From positions 186,001 to 250,000 of the forward strand of contig CAOKDX010000001.1 of assembly GCA_948467395.1 (NCBI GenBank): a stretch of 64,000 nucleotides of DNA, written 5' to 3'. Source of the stretch: an uncultured Clostridia bacterium (GTDB lineage Bacteria > Bacillota > Clostridia > Lachnospirales > Lachnospiraceae). Each line of letters opens with the position of its first letter. The stretch's first letter is position 1. The notes beneath the pieces are model-generated. The model made no database searches and was not told the origin of the DNA. It saw only the letters and a program-made list of their open reading frames with translations. This document shows positions 44,244-54,165 of the stretch, piece after piece. Position numbers and translations under genes: made by a program.

Positions 44244-46565
44244 ATGAGTGAACAGCAAATGAAAACAATGCCAATTCTTGCTCTGCGTGGTATGGCGGTA
44301 TTACCGGGTATGCTGGTTCATTTAGATATAAGCAGGGAGATTACCAAGCGGGCCATCGAGGAGGCGATGGAGCTGGACGGCACATTATTTCTCACCGTGC
44401 AGCGCGACGAATCAGTGGAGACGCCGTCCTTTTATGATCTGCATGAGATTGGCGTTATCGCCAAGGTCCGCCAGGAAGTTAAACTGAAGGATAATATTGT
44501 GCGCGTGATGATCTCCACACTGGAGCGCGGCAATCTGCTGAGCCTGAATCAGACCAAGCCCTTTCTTGTGGGGGATGTTGTTCCCTACAGCTGGGATGAG
44601 GCAGATGACTTTATCGGCGAGAGTGAGAAGGCGGCCATGTGCCGTAATCTAAAGGAGATCTATAATATCTATCTCAACGAAAATCCCCGGGCGGGGCGCA
44701 GTGCCCTGGATAAGATCCGAAAGACAGAGAATCTCTCTAAATTAACGGATCTTGTTGCCATGCACATCAATATGGGATACGAAAAACGTCAGGAAATACT
44801 GGAGTGCCTGGATCTGGAGCGGAGATATGAGCTGGTGTCATCGGTGCTGATGGAGGAGGTCAATATTTCCCGGATCCGGGAGGCGTACCGCAACAAGGTG
44901 AAGGAAGAAGTAGACAAGAACCAGAAGGAATATTTCCTGCGTGAGCAGATGAAGGTGATCCGGAATGAACTGGGCGACGAGGGCGATGCGGAGGATTACG
45001 CCGAGAAATATACGGCGGAGCTGGAGAAGCTGCAGTGCGGTGAGGAAGTCAGGGAAAGCATTGCGGGGGAGATCCGCCGGCTCCAGCATATTCCGGTGAG
45101 CTCATCGGAGCATGTGGTGGCAAGGGATTACATTGAAAATGTCCTTGCCCTTCCCTGGGATAAGATGTCCCAGGACAACAATGATATAAAAAATGCGGAA
45201 AGGGTTCTGGATGAGGACCATTACGGCCTTGTGAAGGTGAAGGAAAGGATACTGGAATTTCTTGCCGTACGGGCGCTGACAGACAAGGGGGAATCCCCCA
45301 TTATCTGCCTGGTGGGACCGCCGGGAACCGGTAAGACGTCCATCGCCCGGTCCGTGGCGCGGGCACTGGACAGAAAATACGTCCGCATCTGCCTTGGCGG
45401 CGTCCGGGATGAGGCGGAGATCCGCGGCCATAGGAGAACTTATGTAGGCGCCATGCCGGGACGGTTTATCGACGGGCTGAAGAAGGCGGGTGTGAAGAAC
45501 CCGCTTATCCTTCTGGATGAGATTGACAAGGTCAGCAGCGATTACCGGGGAGATACTTCCTCAGCGCTGCTGGAGGTTCTTGATCCAGAGCAGAACAGGA
45601 ATTTTGTAGACCATTATGTGGAGCTGCCGGTGGATCTGTCCGAGGCGCTGTTTATCTGTACGGCAAATTCCACCGATACGATACCGAGACCTCTTCTGGA
45701 CCGGATGGAGCTTATATCCATTGCCGGTTATACCGAGAACGAACGGTTCCATATCGGGAAGGATTACCTGGTGCCCAAGCAGCTGAAGAAAAACGGGCTG
45801 AAGAAAAAGCAGCTGGCCATCGGCGATGCGGGACTGCGGGTGATCATATCCCATTATACGAAGGAGGCAGGCGTCCGGGAGCTGGAGCGCCAGATCGGCA
45901 GGATCTGCCGGAAGAGCGCCAGGAGGATACTGGAGGGAGAAGAGGGTATCATCCGCGTAAGCTCCCGGAATGTCGGTGATTTTCTTGGCAAGCGGAAATA
46001 CCGCATCAATGAGGCGAACAAAAAAGATGATATCGGCATTGTCCGGGGGCTGGCCTGGACGGAGGTGGGCGGCGACACACTGGAGATTGAGGTAAATACA
46101 ATGCCCGGTGAGGGTAATCTTATCCTCACCGGACAGCTGGGGGATGTTATGAAGGAATCCGCCCAGATCGCCCTGAGTCTGGTTCGTTCCCTTCTGCCGA
46201 AGAGGGAGAAGTTCTTTAAGGAAAGTGATTTTCACCTTCATGTGCCGGAGGGGGCAGTTCCCAAGGACGGACCCTCCGCCGGAGTTGCCATGACCACCGC
46301 GCTGTATTCCGCCGTTACCGGAAAAAAGATTGCCGCCAGAGTGGCCATGACAGGAGAGATTACGCTCCGGGGGCGGGTGCTGCCCATCGGGGGACTTAAG
46401 GAAAAGCTGCTGGCTGCCAGGCTGGCAGGAATTGGGACTGTACTGGTGCCGGCTGATAATAAACCGGATGTAGAGGAACTGGAGGAAGAGATCACGGAGG
46501 GCATGTCAGTGGTGTTCGCCGAGAGGATTCAGGATGTGCTGAAGACGGCACTGGTGGAGGGATAA
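44244..46565 (+). CDS. lon: ATP-dependent protease Lon
   Basis: 773 residues. Cytoplasmic AAA+ serine protease. N-terminal LON substrate domain ([15 protein letters not shown]), AAA+ domain with [15 protein letters not shown] and [10 protein letters not shown], and the protease domain with [15 protein letters not shown] (Ser of the Ser-Lys dyad) and the Lys in GLKEKLLAA. Start ATG 44244 follows GGAGGATGAC; the frame opens inside clpX. No CIRCE or CtsR site is seen. Confidence 0.97.
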   Translation: MSEQQMKTMPILALRGMAVLPGMLVHLDISREITKRAIEEAMELDGTLFLTVQRDESVETPSFYDLHEIGVIAKVRQEVKLKDNIVRVMISTLERGNLLSLNQTKPFLVGDVVPYSWDEADDFIGESEKAAMCRNLKEIYNIYLNENPRAGRSALDKIRKTENLSKLTDLVAMHINMGYEKRQEILECLDLERRYELVSSVLMEEVNISRIREAYRNKVKEEVDKNQKEYFLREQMKVIRNELGDEGDAEDYAEKYTAELEKLQCGEEVRESIAGEIRRLQHIPVSSSEHVVARDYIENVLALPWDKMSQDNNDIKNAERVLDEDHYGLVKVKERILEFLAVRALTDKGESPIICLVGPPGTGKTSIARSVARALDRKYVRICLGGVRDEAEIRGHRRTYVGAMPGRFIDGLKKAGVKNPLILLDEIDKVSSDYRGDTSSALLEVLDPEQNRNFVDHYVELPVDLSEALFICTANSTDTIPRPLLDRMELISIAGYTENERFHIGKDYLVPKQLKKNGLKKKQLAIGDAGLRVIISHYTKEAGVRELERQIGRICRKSARRILEGEEGIIRVSSRNVGDFLGKRKYRINEANKKDDIGIVRGLAWTEVGGDTLEIEVNTMPGEGNLILTGQLGDVMKESAQIALSLVRSLLPKREKFFKESDFHLHVPEGAVPKDGPSAGVAMTTALYSAVTGKKIAARVAMTGEITLRGRVLPIGGLKEKLLAARLAGIGTVLVPADNKPDVEELEEEITEGMSVVFAERIQDVLKTALVEG

Positions 46566-46572
46566 GACAGAG

Positions 46573-47193
46573 TTGGTTATCAGATCATTAGAACTGGAGA
46601 CGGTGTGCGGCATTACCAGCAGGCTCCCGCAGCATGATAAAATGGAGATGGCGTTCTGGGGACGGTCCAATGTGGGGAAATCCTCATTGCTGAATACGCT
46701 GTGGAACAGGAAATCCATGGCGCGGATATCGGCCCAGCCGGGCAAGACCCAGACCATCAATTATTACAATGTAAACGATGTCTGTTATATGGTAGACCTG
46801 CCGGGATACGGATATGCCAAAGTTTCCCGGGAACTGGCGGGGAAGTGGAGGAAGATGATCGAGCGGTATCTGGATACATCCCGGGCGCTGCGGGTGGTAT
46901 TTCTGCTGATCGACAGCCGCCATGATCCGACAAAGCAGGATGTGGAGATGTATCGCCTGCTCTATCAAAAGGGGTTTAATCCCCTGATTATCGCCACAAA
47001 GACAGATAAGCTGAGAAGAAATGAAAAAAAACGGAAGCTGTCCGGCATCGGCAGGGTGCTTGGCGCCGGACCGGATACGCCTATACTACCTTTTTCAGCC
47101 CTGAACAGGGAAGGGAAGGAGGAGATATGGGAATATATTGATTACTTTGTACAGGAACTGGGTTCGACAGTGACAGATAGAGCCCGCCAATAA
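46573..47193 (+). CDS. engB: Ribosome biogenesis GTP-binding protein EngB/YsxC
   Basis: 206 residues. Essential GTPase for 50S assembly. G1 GRSNVGKSS, G2/G3 SAQPGKTQTINYY then VDLPGYGYAKVS, G4 TKTDKL and G5 in LPFSALN are all present. The start is TTG (read LVIRSLELE), with GGAGGG 12 bases upstream inside the lon end. Directly downstream of lon as in other clostridia and bacilli. Confidence 0.95.
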   Translation: MVIRSLELETVCGITSRLPQHDKMEMAFWGRSNVGKSSLLNTLWNRKSMARISAQPGKTQTINYYNVNDVCYMVDLPGYGYAKVSRELAGKWRKMIERYLDTSRALRVVFLLIDSRHDPTKQDVEMYRLLYQKGFNPLIIATKTDKLRRNEKKRKLSGIGRVLGAGPDTPILPFSALNREGKEEIWEYIDYFVQELGSTVTDRARQ

Positions 47194-47211
47194 AATACAA
47201 TGGGAGGAAAT

Positions 47212-47844
47212 ATGACGAAGAAGCAGCGTGCTGCCGCGATCATTGAACTGCTGGAACAGGAATATCCGCTGGCAGACTGTACACTGGATTATGACGAGGC
47301 GTGGAAGCTCCTGGTCAGTGTCCGCCTTGCGGCACAGTGTACCGATGCCAGAGTAAATGTGGTGGTCAAAGAGCTCTATGAAAAATATCCTTCGCCTTCG
47401 GCCCTTGCCGCTGCTGCCGTGGAGGAGATCGAAGCCATCGTGAAGCCCTGCGGCCTGGGACACAGCAAGGCGCGGGATATCCATAAATGTATGAACGTAC
47501 TGGTGGAAAAATATGAGGGCAGGGTGCCGGAGGATTTTGACGCTCTTCTGGCTCTTCCCGGCGTGGGCCGCAAGAGCGCCAATCTGATTATGGGGGACGT
47601 CTTTGGAAGGCCTGCCATAGTGACGGATACCCACTGCATCCGCCTGGTCAACCGGATGGGACTGGTGGATGGCATTCGGGATCCCAAAAAGGTGGAGATG
47701 GCTCTCTGGAAGATCATACCGGGAGAGAAGGGCAGTGACTTCTGCCATCGTCTGGTGCACCACGGCAGAGAGGTGTGCACGGCACGAAAGGCGTATTGTG
47801 GCAAATGTGTTCTAAAAGAAATCTGTAAGGGGGTGCTGGGATGA
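47212..47844 (+). CDS. nth: Endonuclease III
   Basis: 210 residues. DNA glycosylase/AP lyase for oxidised pyrimidines. The HhH-GPD region LPGVGRKSANLIMGDVFG holds the catalytic Lys and VDTHC-type TDTHCIRL the Asp. The C-terminal Cys pattern (CTARKAYCGKCVLKEIC) binds the 4Fe-4S cluster. ATG 47212 follows GGGAGGAAAT. Confidence 0.95.
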   Translation: MTKKQRAAAIIELLEQEYPLADCTLDYDEAWKLLVSVRLAAQCTDARVNVVVKELYEKYPSPSALAAAAVEEIEAIVKPCGLGHSKARDIHKCMNVLVEKYEGRVPEDFDALLALPGVGRKSANLIMGDVFGRPAIVTDTHCIRLVNRMGLVDGIRDPKKVEMALWKIIPGEKGSDFCHRLVHHGREVCTARKAYCGKCVLKEICKGVLG

Positions 47845-48347
47845 AGAAAATATTTAATTATGTATGGGAACATGGTTCTCTTTTGATCCGCAGGCTCTGC
47901 GGACTGGTATGGGGAGCAGCGGGCGTTTTCTGCCTGTTTACTGCGTATCGGCAATGGCAGTATCTGTCCGCTCCCCAGGCATTCCATCCGCTGGGGAAAG
48001 GGACGGAGGTACTGATGATCGCTGTTGTCCTTCTGCTTGCCGTACTGTTTCTTCTCTATGGGACGGTACAGCTCACGAGGGAAACGGATCATGCACTGGC
48101 CAGGCTTTTCCAGAAGAAGGTGCCCAATGGGATACTGGTCATTCTGGCCTATGCCGTCTTTCTCTTTGTAATCTGTTCCTTTACTATGGGAGAGATTGCC
48201 CTGAAATCGAAATACGCCGTACCGCTGCAGATTGCGGCGGCCGTTCTTCTGATCCTGGATCTGTGCACAAATCTTGGACTTTTTCCGGATCAGTGGGAGA
48301 GTTCGCCGCTGATCCGGCTAATTGCACGGCGCAGCAGGAAAAAATAA
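47841..48347 (+). CDS. Hypothetical membrane protein, four TM helices
   Basis: 168 residues with hydrophobic segments near 18-36, 55-75, 95-115 and 125-145 and basic ends. No recognised family. It overlaps nth by four bases (ATGA), so it is translated from the same message. Confidence 0.75.
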   Translation: MKKIFNYVWEHGSLLIRRLCGLVWGAAGVFCLFTAYRQWQYLSAPQAFHPLGKGTEVLMIAVVLLLAVLFLLYGTVQLTRETDHALARLFQKKVPNGILVILAYAVFLFVICSFTMGEIALKSKYAVPLQIAAAVLLILDLCTNLGLFPDQWESSPLIRLIARRSRKK

Positions 48348-48354
48348 ACGCATC

Positions 48355-48395
48355 AATACTGACAGAGGATTATCCTTCCTTTGTCAGTATTTTTT
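48355..48395 (+). terminator. Terminator after the nth operon
   Basis: AATACTGACA (48355-48364) and TGTCAGTATT (48382-48391) form a perfect stem followed by TTTT. The stem overlaps the 3' end of the convergent gene at 48370, and the opposite strand could use it too. Confidence 0.75.
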
Positions 48396-48780
48396 CATAT
48401 AAGAGTCCTACCAGAAACCAGAGGGGGGCATAATCAAAGCGGACGATGCCCTTATAATTGCTTTTGGCATCGCTGTAGTCCCAGGGGCAGCAGTCCTTTT
48501 TTTTCAGAAGGCTTCCCGTGCCAAATTCTGTCAGAAAGATAAAAAATGTGTAGATGGAGCCCCGGAACATAATATTTTTGCCCTCCAGCTTGTGGCAGAG
48601 CGGGGACATTATGGATGCCATGCCGTAGATCGGGAACATCCAGATGGAGGTGGCGCATTCCATTTTCTTATTTTTCTCAAAACAGATGGAGCCAAGCCCT
48701 GTCCAGAAGCATTCCAGCCCCCATCCGGTGAGACCGCACTTCATAAATTGTTCCGCCTGTTTCTTCAGTTTGTGTTTCAT
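48370..48780 (-). CDS. Putative ABC-transporter type IV (CmpB-like) membrane protein
   Basis: 136 residues. It fits the PF06541-type family: an N-terminal helix with GLTGWGLECFWTG, CATSIWMFPIYGMAS, then a third helix and the family signature CCPWDYSDAKSNYKGIVRFDYAPLWFLVGLLYE. About four membrane segments. The family has no proven function despite the transporter label. Start follows AGGAGC. It stands alone on the minus strand. Confidence 0.8.
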   Translation of the reverse strand: MKHKLKKQAEQFMKCGLTGWGLECFWTGLGSICFEKNKKMECATSIWMFPIYGMASIMSPLCHKLEGKNIMFRGSIYTFFIFLTEFGTGSLLKKKDCCPWDYSDAKSNYKGIVRFDYAPLWFLVGLLYEKILTKEG

Positions 48781-48834
48781 AGTGATGCTCCTGCCTTTCG
48801 GTGATGATTTTACCAGTGTAGTATGTCCAAATCG

Positions 48835-48863
48835 TTGCTAAGTAATTCCAAATCTGTTATACT
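48835..48863 (+). promoter_or_regulatory. Promoter of the DUF1015 gene
   Basis: TTGCTA (48835-48840), 17-base spacer, TATACT (48858-48863). Confidence 0.65.
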
Positions 48864-48905
48864 AAAATCATGTTTACAAAATTTAGAGGAAACGAGGGTA
48901 TTTAT

Positions 48906-50141
48906 ATGGCAACGATCAGACCATTTCGCTGTGTGCGTCCGGAACAGGATGTGGCAGACAGGGTGGCAGCACTACCTTATGATGTATACAACAGACAGGA
49001 GGCGAAGGCGGAGGTGGAGAGAGAGCCGCTTTCCTTTTTGAAGATCGACCGTGCTGAGACTGGTTTTCCGGATTCTGTCGATACCTATGCACCGGAGGTA
49101 TACCAGAGAGCAAAGGAGCTGCTGCAGAAGGATATGGCAGACGGCATATACAGAAGGGATGAGGAACCTTCCTATTATGTCTATGAGCTGACTATGAAGG
49201 GGCGTACACAGACCGGACTGGCGGCATGTGCGGCGGTGGACGACTACATAAACAATGTGATCAAAAAGCATGAGAATACAAGGGCAGATAAGGAGCAGGA
49301 CCGCATCACCCATGTGGATACCTGCAATGCCCAGACGGGCCCGATCTTTCTTGCCTACCGGTCCGATACGGTGATCAATGAGGTCGTGGCCCGGGCAGGG
49401 GAAGGCAGGCCGCTGTATGATTTTACCTCACCGGATGGGATTGGGCACCGGGTCTGGAAGATCAGCGATGCCGAAGAGGTAGAGAAGATCCGGAACGCGT
49501 TTGAACACATCGGACAGATTTATATTGCCGACGGCCATCACCGGGCGGCATCCGCGGTGAAAGTGGGACTGAAACGGAGGGAGGAGAATCCCGGATACGA
49601 TGGGACGGAGGAATTCAATTATTTTCTCTCGGTGCTGTTTCCCCATGACCAGCTTATGATCATGGACTACAACCGCACGGTAAAGGATCTGAACGGGCTC
49701 TCCCGGGAAGAGTTCCTGCAGAAGATATCCGGATGTTTCCGGGTTGAGGAGAGCGGGATTCCGGTGAGACCCGAAAAAAAGGGAACCTTTGGCATGTATC
49801 TGGAGGGAAAATGGTATCGTCTGACAGCGGAGAAGTCTTTGTTTGAGGGCAGGGATGCGGTTGGCTCCCTGGATGTATCTGTATTACAGGATCATCTTCT
49901 GTCACCGGTTCTCGGCATCGGTGATCCCCGGACGGATTCCCGGATTGATTTTGTCGGGGGCATACGCGGTCTGGAGGAACTGGAGAGAAGGGCAGATACC
50001 GATATGAAGGTATCCTTTTCCATGTACCCGACTTCCATCACAGAGCTTTTCGATGTGGCGGATCAGGAGCTTCTTATGCCGCCGAAATCCACGTGGTTTG
50101 AGCCAAAGCTCCGCAGCGGATTATTTATTCATGAGATATAA
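48906..50141 (+). CDS. DUF1015 family protein
   Basis: 411 residues. The family signature is clear: MATIRPFRCVRPEQDVADRVAALPYDVYNR at the start, ADGHHRAASA in the middle and the C-terminal MPPKSTWFEPKLRSGLFIHE. DUF1015 proteins are widespread in Clostridia and often sit near serine synthesis genes, but no such gene is here and the activity is not established. ATG 48906 has a GAGGGTATTT site; the earlier in-frame ATG at 48870 lies almost on the promoter. Confidence 0.88.
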   Translation: MATIRPFRCVRPEQDVADRVAALPYDVYNRQEAKAEVEREPLSFLKIDRAETGFPDSVDTYAPEVYQRAKELLQKDMADGIYRRDEEPSYYVYELTMKGRTQTGLAACAAVDDYINNVIKKHENTRADKEQDRITHVDTCNAQTGPIFLAYRSDTVINEVVARAGEGRPLYDFTSPDGIGHRVWKISDAEEVEKIRNAFEHIGQIYIADGHHRAASAVKVGLKRREENPGYDGTEEFNYFLSVLFPHDQLMIMDYNRTVKDLNGLSREEFLQKISGCFRVEESGIPVRPEKKGTFGMYLEGKWYRLTAEKSLFEGRDAVGSLDVSVLQDHLLSPVLGIGDPRTDSRIDFVGGIRGLEELERRADTDMKVSFSMYPTSITELFDVADQELLMPPKSTWFEPKLRSGLFIHEI

Positions 50142-50180
50142 GTAGAATGCGACCAACAGTTTGTATACAAGGAGGTAACT

Positions 50181-52430
50181 ATGGCTTTACGATTGGAAGA
50201 TTACATGCAGTGGCCGGAGATTGAGGCGCTGGAATATGCAGAGTGCGGCAGACCGGAGACGGTATTGGGACCAAGGATGATCGGTAAGTCCCATGTACTT
50301 GTGACGGCATTGTTCAGGGATGCCGATTCGGTGAAGGTCAGGGTTCTTGACACAAAGAAGGAATACAGTATGGAGAAAATGGAGGAGATGGGCTATTATG
50401 CGGTACTGATTCCGGCGAAGAAGATCCCCGCCTATCATTTTCTTGTGAAGAGAGGCAAGAAACAGGAGGAGACGCCGGATCCCTACGCCATGGAATCTCA
50501 GATAGACGGCCTGGATATGAACCGGTTTAATAACGGGATCCACGATACCATTTACCAGAAGCTGGGTGCACATCCCATGACGCTGGAGGGGACGAAGGGA
50601 ACTTACTTTGCTGTCTGGGCTCCCAATGCCAGGGCAGTCAGTGTGGTGGGGGACTTCAATAACTGGGATCCCGGTACGCATCCCATGCGTTTTCTGCCGG
50701 ATGCCGGCATCTACGAGCTCTTTGTGCCGGGTATCGGAAAGGGAGAGATATATAAGTTCCGGCTTCTGGACAGCATCGGAAAGGAAGTGCTGAAGGCGGA
50801 TCCCTTTGCCAGCTATGCGGAGGTTCGCCCCAGGACGGCCAGTGTCGTATGGGACAGTGATTATACATGGGACGATAAGAAATGGATGGAGGCCCGCAGG
50901 AAGTGGAAGGTAAAGAAGGAGGCAATGCTGATCTATGAAGTATCCCTGGCGGGATTCTGCAAGCCGAAGGATACCGATGTGGAAGAAAAAGAGGCCTTCT
51001 GCAATTACCGGGATATTGCCCCGGTGCTGTCCCGGTACTGCGAAGAGATGGGGTATACCCATGTGGAGCTGATGCCGGTGATGGAGCATCCCTTTGACGG
51101 CTCCTGGGGGTATCAGGTGACGGGATATTATGCCCCCACGGCCCGTTATGGCACACCGGATGATTTCCGGTATTTCGTTGATTATATGCACCGCCACGGA
51201 ATCGGTGTGATTCTGGACTGGGTGCCGGCGCATTTCCCCAAGGATGAGCACGGGCTTGCCCGGTTCGACGGCACCTGCCTCTTTGAACATCTGGATCCGA
51301 GACAGGGCGAGCATCCGCACTGGGGGACGCTGATCTACAATTATGGCAGACCACAGGTAGTGAATTTCCTTGTTGCCAACGCACTCTACTGGCTGGAGGA
51401 ATTCCACGCGGATGGGCTCCGTATGGACGCCGTGGCGTCCATGCTCTATCTGGATTATGGCAAAAATGACGGCGAATGGGTGGCGAATATATATGGCGGC
51501 AATGAAAATCTGGAGGCGATCTCCTTTATCCAGAGAGTGAATGACAAGATCCATGCAAGGAAGGACGGCTCTCTGTCCATTGCGGAGGAATCCACTGCCT
51601 GGCCCCAGGTTACGGGCAGGACATCGGATGAGGGGCTGGGCTTCGATCTGAAATGGAATATGGGCTGGATGAACGATTATCTGGAATATATCCGCACCGA
51701 TCCCCTGTTCCGCAAGGGCAGGCACGGCATGCTGACATTTAGTATGGTCTATCAGTATTCCGAGGAATTTATCCTTGTCCTGAGCCATGATGAGGTGGTT
51801 CATATGAAGGGTTCCATGTACACGAAGATGCCGGGGGAGAGAAAGGATAAATTCGCCAGTCTTCGTCTGACCTATGGATATATGGCGGCGCATCCCGGCA
51901 AGCAGCTTCTGTTTATGGGGCAGGAGTTCGGTCAGGAACGGGAGTGGAGTGAAGCCAGGGAGCTGGACTGGAACCTGCTGGAGCCGGTGGATGGAGAGAT
52001 GTCGGAAAATGAGCGGCTCAGACAGTATGTGAGCATATTGAATTCTTTCTATCTGGCTCATCCTGCCATGTATGTGGATGACTCACGGCCCTCCGGCTTT
52101 GACTGGATCAGCACGCTGGATGCTGACAGGAGTGTTATTGCTTTTGTGAGGAAATGCAAGGATGAAACACTTTTGGTCCTCTGCAATTTTACGCCGGTGG
52201 CTTATGAGGATTTCTGTGTCGGTGTACCCTTTGCCGGCAAATATAAAGAGATTTTCAACAGTGATTCGGCAGAATATGGGGGAACCGGTTTTGTCAATCC
52301 AAGAGTGAAGCAGTCGAAGAAGATTAAATGCGACGGACGGCCCAATTCACTGGAATGTAAGCTGGCGCCATTGGCCATCCAGATATTCAGCTGTACCAGG
52401 ACAGCCCAGAAGGGCGGAAAGAAGAAGTGA
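50181..52430 (+). CDS. glgB: 1,4-alpha-glucan branching enzyme
   Basis: 749 residues. Introduces alpha-1,6 branches in glycogen. An N-terminal beta domain (about 1-110), a CBM48 domain (YFAVWAPNARAVSVVGDFNNWD), and the GH13 barrel with EMGYTHVELMPVMEHPFDGSWGYQ, DGLRMDAVASMLYLDY (nucleophile Asp), IAEESTAWP (acid Glu) and LSHDEVVH. No other glycogen genes are nearby, so it is not in a glg operon here. A TTGTATACAA palindrome lies just before the GGAGG site. Confidence 0.93.
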   Translation: MALRLEDYMQWPEIEALEYAECGRPETVLGPRMIGKSHVLVTALFRDADSVKVRVLDTKKEYSMEKMEEMGYYAVLIPAKKIPAYHFLVKRGKKQEETPDPYAMESQIDGLDMNRFNNGIHDTIYQKLGAHPMTLEGTKGTYFAVWAPNARAVSVVGDFNNWDPGTHPMRFLPDAGIYELFVPGIGKGEIYKFRLLDSIGKEVLKADPFASYAEVRPRTASVVWDSDYTWDDKKWMEARRKWKVKKEAMLIYEVSLAGFCKPKDTDVEEKEAFCNYRDIAPVLSRYCEEMGYTHVELMPVMEHPFDGSWGYQVTGYYAPTARYGTPDDFRYFVDYMHRHGIGVILDWVPAHFPKDEHGLARFDGTCLFEHLDPRQGEHPHWGTLIYNYGRPQVVNFLVANALYWLEEFHADGLRMDAVASMLYLDYGKNDGEWVANIYGGNENLEAISFIQRVNDKIHARKDGSLSIAEESTAWPQVTGRTSDEGLGFDLKWNMGWMNDYLEYIRTDPLFRKGRHGMLTFSMVYQYSEEFILVLSHDEVVHMKGSMYTKMPGERKDKFASLRLTYGYMAAHPGKQLLFMGQEFGQEREWSEARELDWNLLEPVDGEMSENERLRQYVSILNSFYLAHPAMYVDDSRPSGFDWISTLDADRSVIAFVRKCKDETLLVLCNFTPVAYEDFCVGVPFAGKYKEIFNSDSAEYGGTGFVNPRVKQSKKIKCDGRPNSLECKLAPLAIQIFSCTRTAQKGGKKK

Positions 52431-52470
52431 ATCACTAGAACATGACATTCTGGCATTTTTTCCAATACCC

Positions 52471-52498
52471 TTGACATAAAGTAGAAACTTGCTATAAT
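52471..52498 (+). promoter_or_regulatory. Promoter of the iscS-iscU-mnmA operon
   Basis: TTGACA (52471-52476), 16-base spacer, TATAAT (52493-52498). Confidence 0.8.
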
Positions 52499-52514
52499 GA
52501 ATATATTGAGTATA

Positions 52515-52533
52515 TCCTATCAGAATTATAGGA
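52515..52533 (+). promoter_or_regulatory. Palindromic operator-like site before iscS
   Basis: TCCTAT, seven bases, ATAGGA: an inverted repeat just after the expected transcription start and touching the GGAGG ribosome site. Rrf2-family regulators (IscR, CymR) use AT-rich dyads of this size near Fe-S and cysteine genes, so it could be such an operator. No regulator gene is in the window. Confidence 0.5.
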
Positions 52534-52549
52534 AATGGAGGTTTTATTC

Positions 52550-53734
52550 ATGAGTGAGTTTATATATCTGGATAATGCCGCTACTACGGCGGTAAGGCCA
52601 GAGGTTGTAGAATCGATGCTGCCATACTTTACTGAAGTTTACAGTAATCCCTCCAGCGTGTATCGTTTTGCCGGGAAGGCAAAAAAAGCCATGGAGGCTG
52701 CCAGGGAGCAGATTGCAGGTATTGTGGGTGCGAAGCCGTCAGAGATTTATTTCACCGGCGGGGGAAGTGAATCCGACAACTGGGCGCTCAAGGCAGTGGC
52801 AGAGAATTATAGAGAAAAAGGAAAACATATTATCACATCCAGGATTGAGCACCATGCCGTGCTCCACACCTGTGAATGGCTGGAGAAAAACGGATATGAG
52901 GTGACATATCTTGACGTGGACGAAAACGGTTTTATCTCTTTGGATGAGCTGGAGAAAGCCATACGCCCGGATACGATACTGATCACTATTATGTTTGCCA
53001 ATAATGAGATTGGAACCATCGAGCCGGTGAAGGAGATCGGTGGGATTGCCCGAAAGCACGGAGTGCTGTTTCACACGGATGCGGTGCAGGCATTTGCCCA
53101 TGTGCCGGTAGACGTGGAGGAGATGAATATCGATCTGCTCAGTGCAAGCGGACATAAGTTCTATGGCCCCAAGGGCATTGGATTTTTGTATATTAAAAGC
53201 GGTCTGAAGATCAGTGCACTGATTCACGGAGGCGCCCAGGAGCGCTCCCGCCGTGCCGGCACCCATAATGTGCCTGGTATCGTCGGTATGGCGAAGGCGG
53301 CAGAGCTGGCTGCTGCCGGCATGGAAGAAGCAATAAAGAAAGAGACGGAGATCCGGGATCATATGATCCGGCGGATAGAAGAAGAAATTCCTTTTGTCCG
53401 GGTGAACGGAGACCGGGAAAAGAGACTTCCTGGCAATGTCAATGTATGTTTTCGGTTTGTGGAGGGAGAGTCTCTGCTGATCATGCTGGATCAAAAGGGG
53501 ATCTGTGCTTCCAGCGGCTCCGCCTGTACGTCAGGCTCACTGGATCCGTCCCATGTGCTTCTGGCCATCGGGCTGCCTCATGAGATTGCCCATGGTTCCG
53601 TGCGGCTGACGCTTTCGGATACCACAACTAGGAAAGAGGCAGACTATGTGGTAGATAATCTCAAGGTCATTGTGGAGCGGATGCGCAGCATGTCTCCACT
53701 CTATGATGATTTTATAAAAAGAAAGGAAGACTGA
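52550..53734 (+). CDS. iscS: Cysteine desulfurase (NifS/IscS type)
   Basis: 394 residues. A PLP enzyme that takes sulfur from cysteine for Fe-S clusters and tRNA thiolation. IYLDNAATT begins the protein, SASGHKFYGPKGIGF has the PLP Lys, and GICASSGSACTSGS the persulfide Cys. ATG 52550 follows GGAGG by eight bases. Position before iscU and mnmA shows it serves both cluster assembly and 2-thiouridine formation. Confidence 0.94.
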   Translation: MSEFIYLDNAATTAVRPEVVESMLPYFTEVYSNPSSVYRFAGKAKKAMEAAREQIAGIVGAKPSEIYFTGGGSESDNWALKAVAENYREKGKHIITSRIEHHAVLHTCEWLEKNGYEVTYLDVDENGFISLDELEKAIRPDTILITIMFANNEIGTIEPVKEIGGIARKHGVLFHTDAVQAFAHVPVDVEEMNIDLLSASGHKFYGPKGIGFLYIKSGLKISALIHGGAQERSRRAGTHNVPGIVGMAKAAELAAAGMEEAIKKETEIRDHMIRRIEEEIPFVRVNGDREKRLPGNVNVCFRFVEGESLLIMLDQKGICASSGSACTSGSLDPSHVLLAIGLPHEIAHGSVRLTLSDTTTRKEADYVVDNLKVIVERMRSMSPLYDDFIKRKED

Positions 53735-53736
53735 AA

Positions 53737-54165
53737 ATGGAATATAGTGAAAAGGTGATGGATCATTTCTCTAATCCAAGAAACGTAGGGGAGATTGATG
53801 ATGCCAGCGGCGTAGGCACTGTGGGAAATGCCAAATGCGGCGATATTATGCGGATGTATCTGGATATAGATGAGGAGACGAAGATTATCAGGGACTGCAA
53901 ATTCAAAACCTTTGGCTGCGGCGCCGCTGTGGCCACAAGCAGTATGGCGACAGAGCTTGTAATTGGAAAGACGATATATGAGGCCCTCGAGGTTACGAAT
54001 AAGGCGGTAATGGAAGCACTGGACGGGCTGCCTCCCGTGAAGGTGCACTGTTCCCTGCTGGCAGAAGAAGCAATACATGCGGCACTCTGGGATTATGCGG
54101 AAAAGAACGGAATTCAGATTGAAGGGCTGGAAAAGCCGAAAGCAGATATCAATGATGAAGAATAA
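53737..54165 (+). CDS. iscU: Fe-S cluster assembly scaffold IscU/NifU
   Basis: 142 residues. The three cluster cysteines appear as NAKCGD, TFGCGAA and VHCS, with the conserved Asp after the first. NPRNVGEIDDASGVG is the family N-terminus. It starts two bases after iscS and overlaps mnmA by 14 bases. Confidence 0.95.
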   Translation: MEYSEKVMDHFSNPRNVGEIDDASGVGTVGNAKCGDIMRMYLDIDEETKIIRDCKFKTFGCGAAVATSSMATELVIGKTIYEALEVTNKAVMEALDGLPPVKVHCSLLAEEAIHAALWDYAEKNGIQIEGLEKPKADINDEE

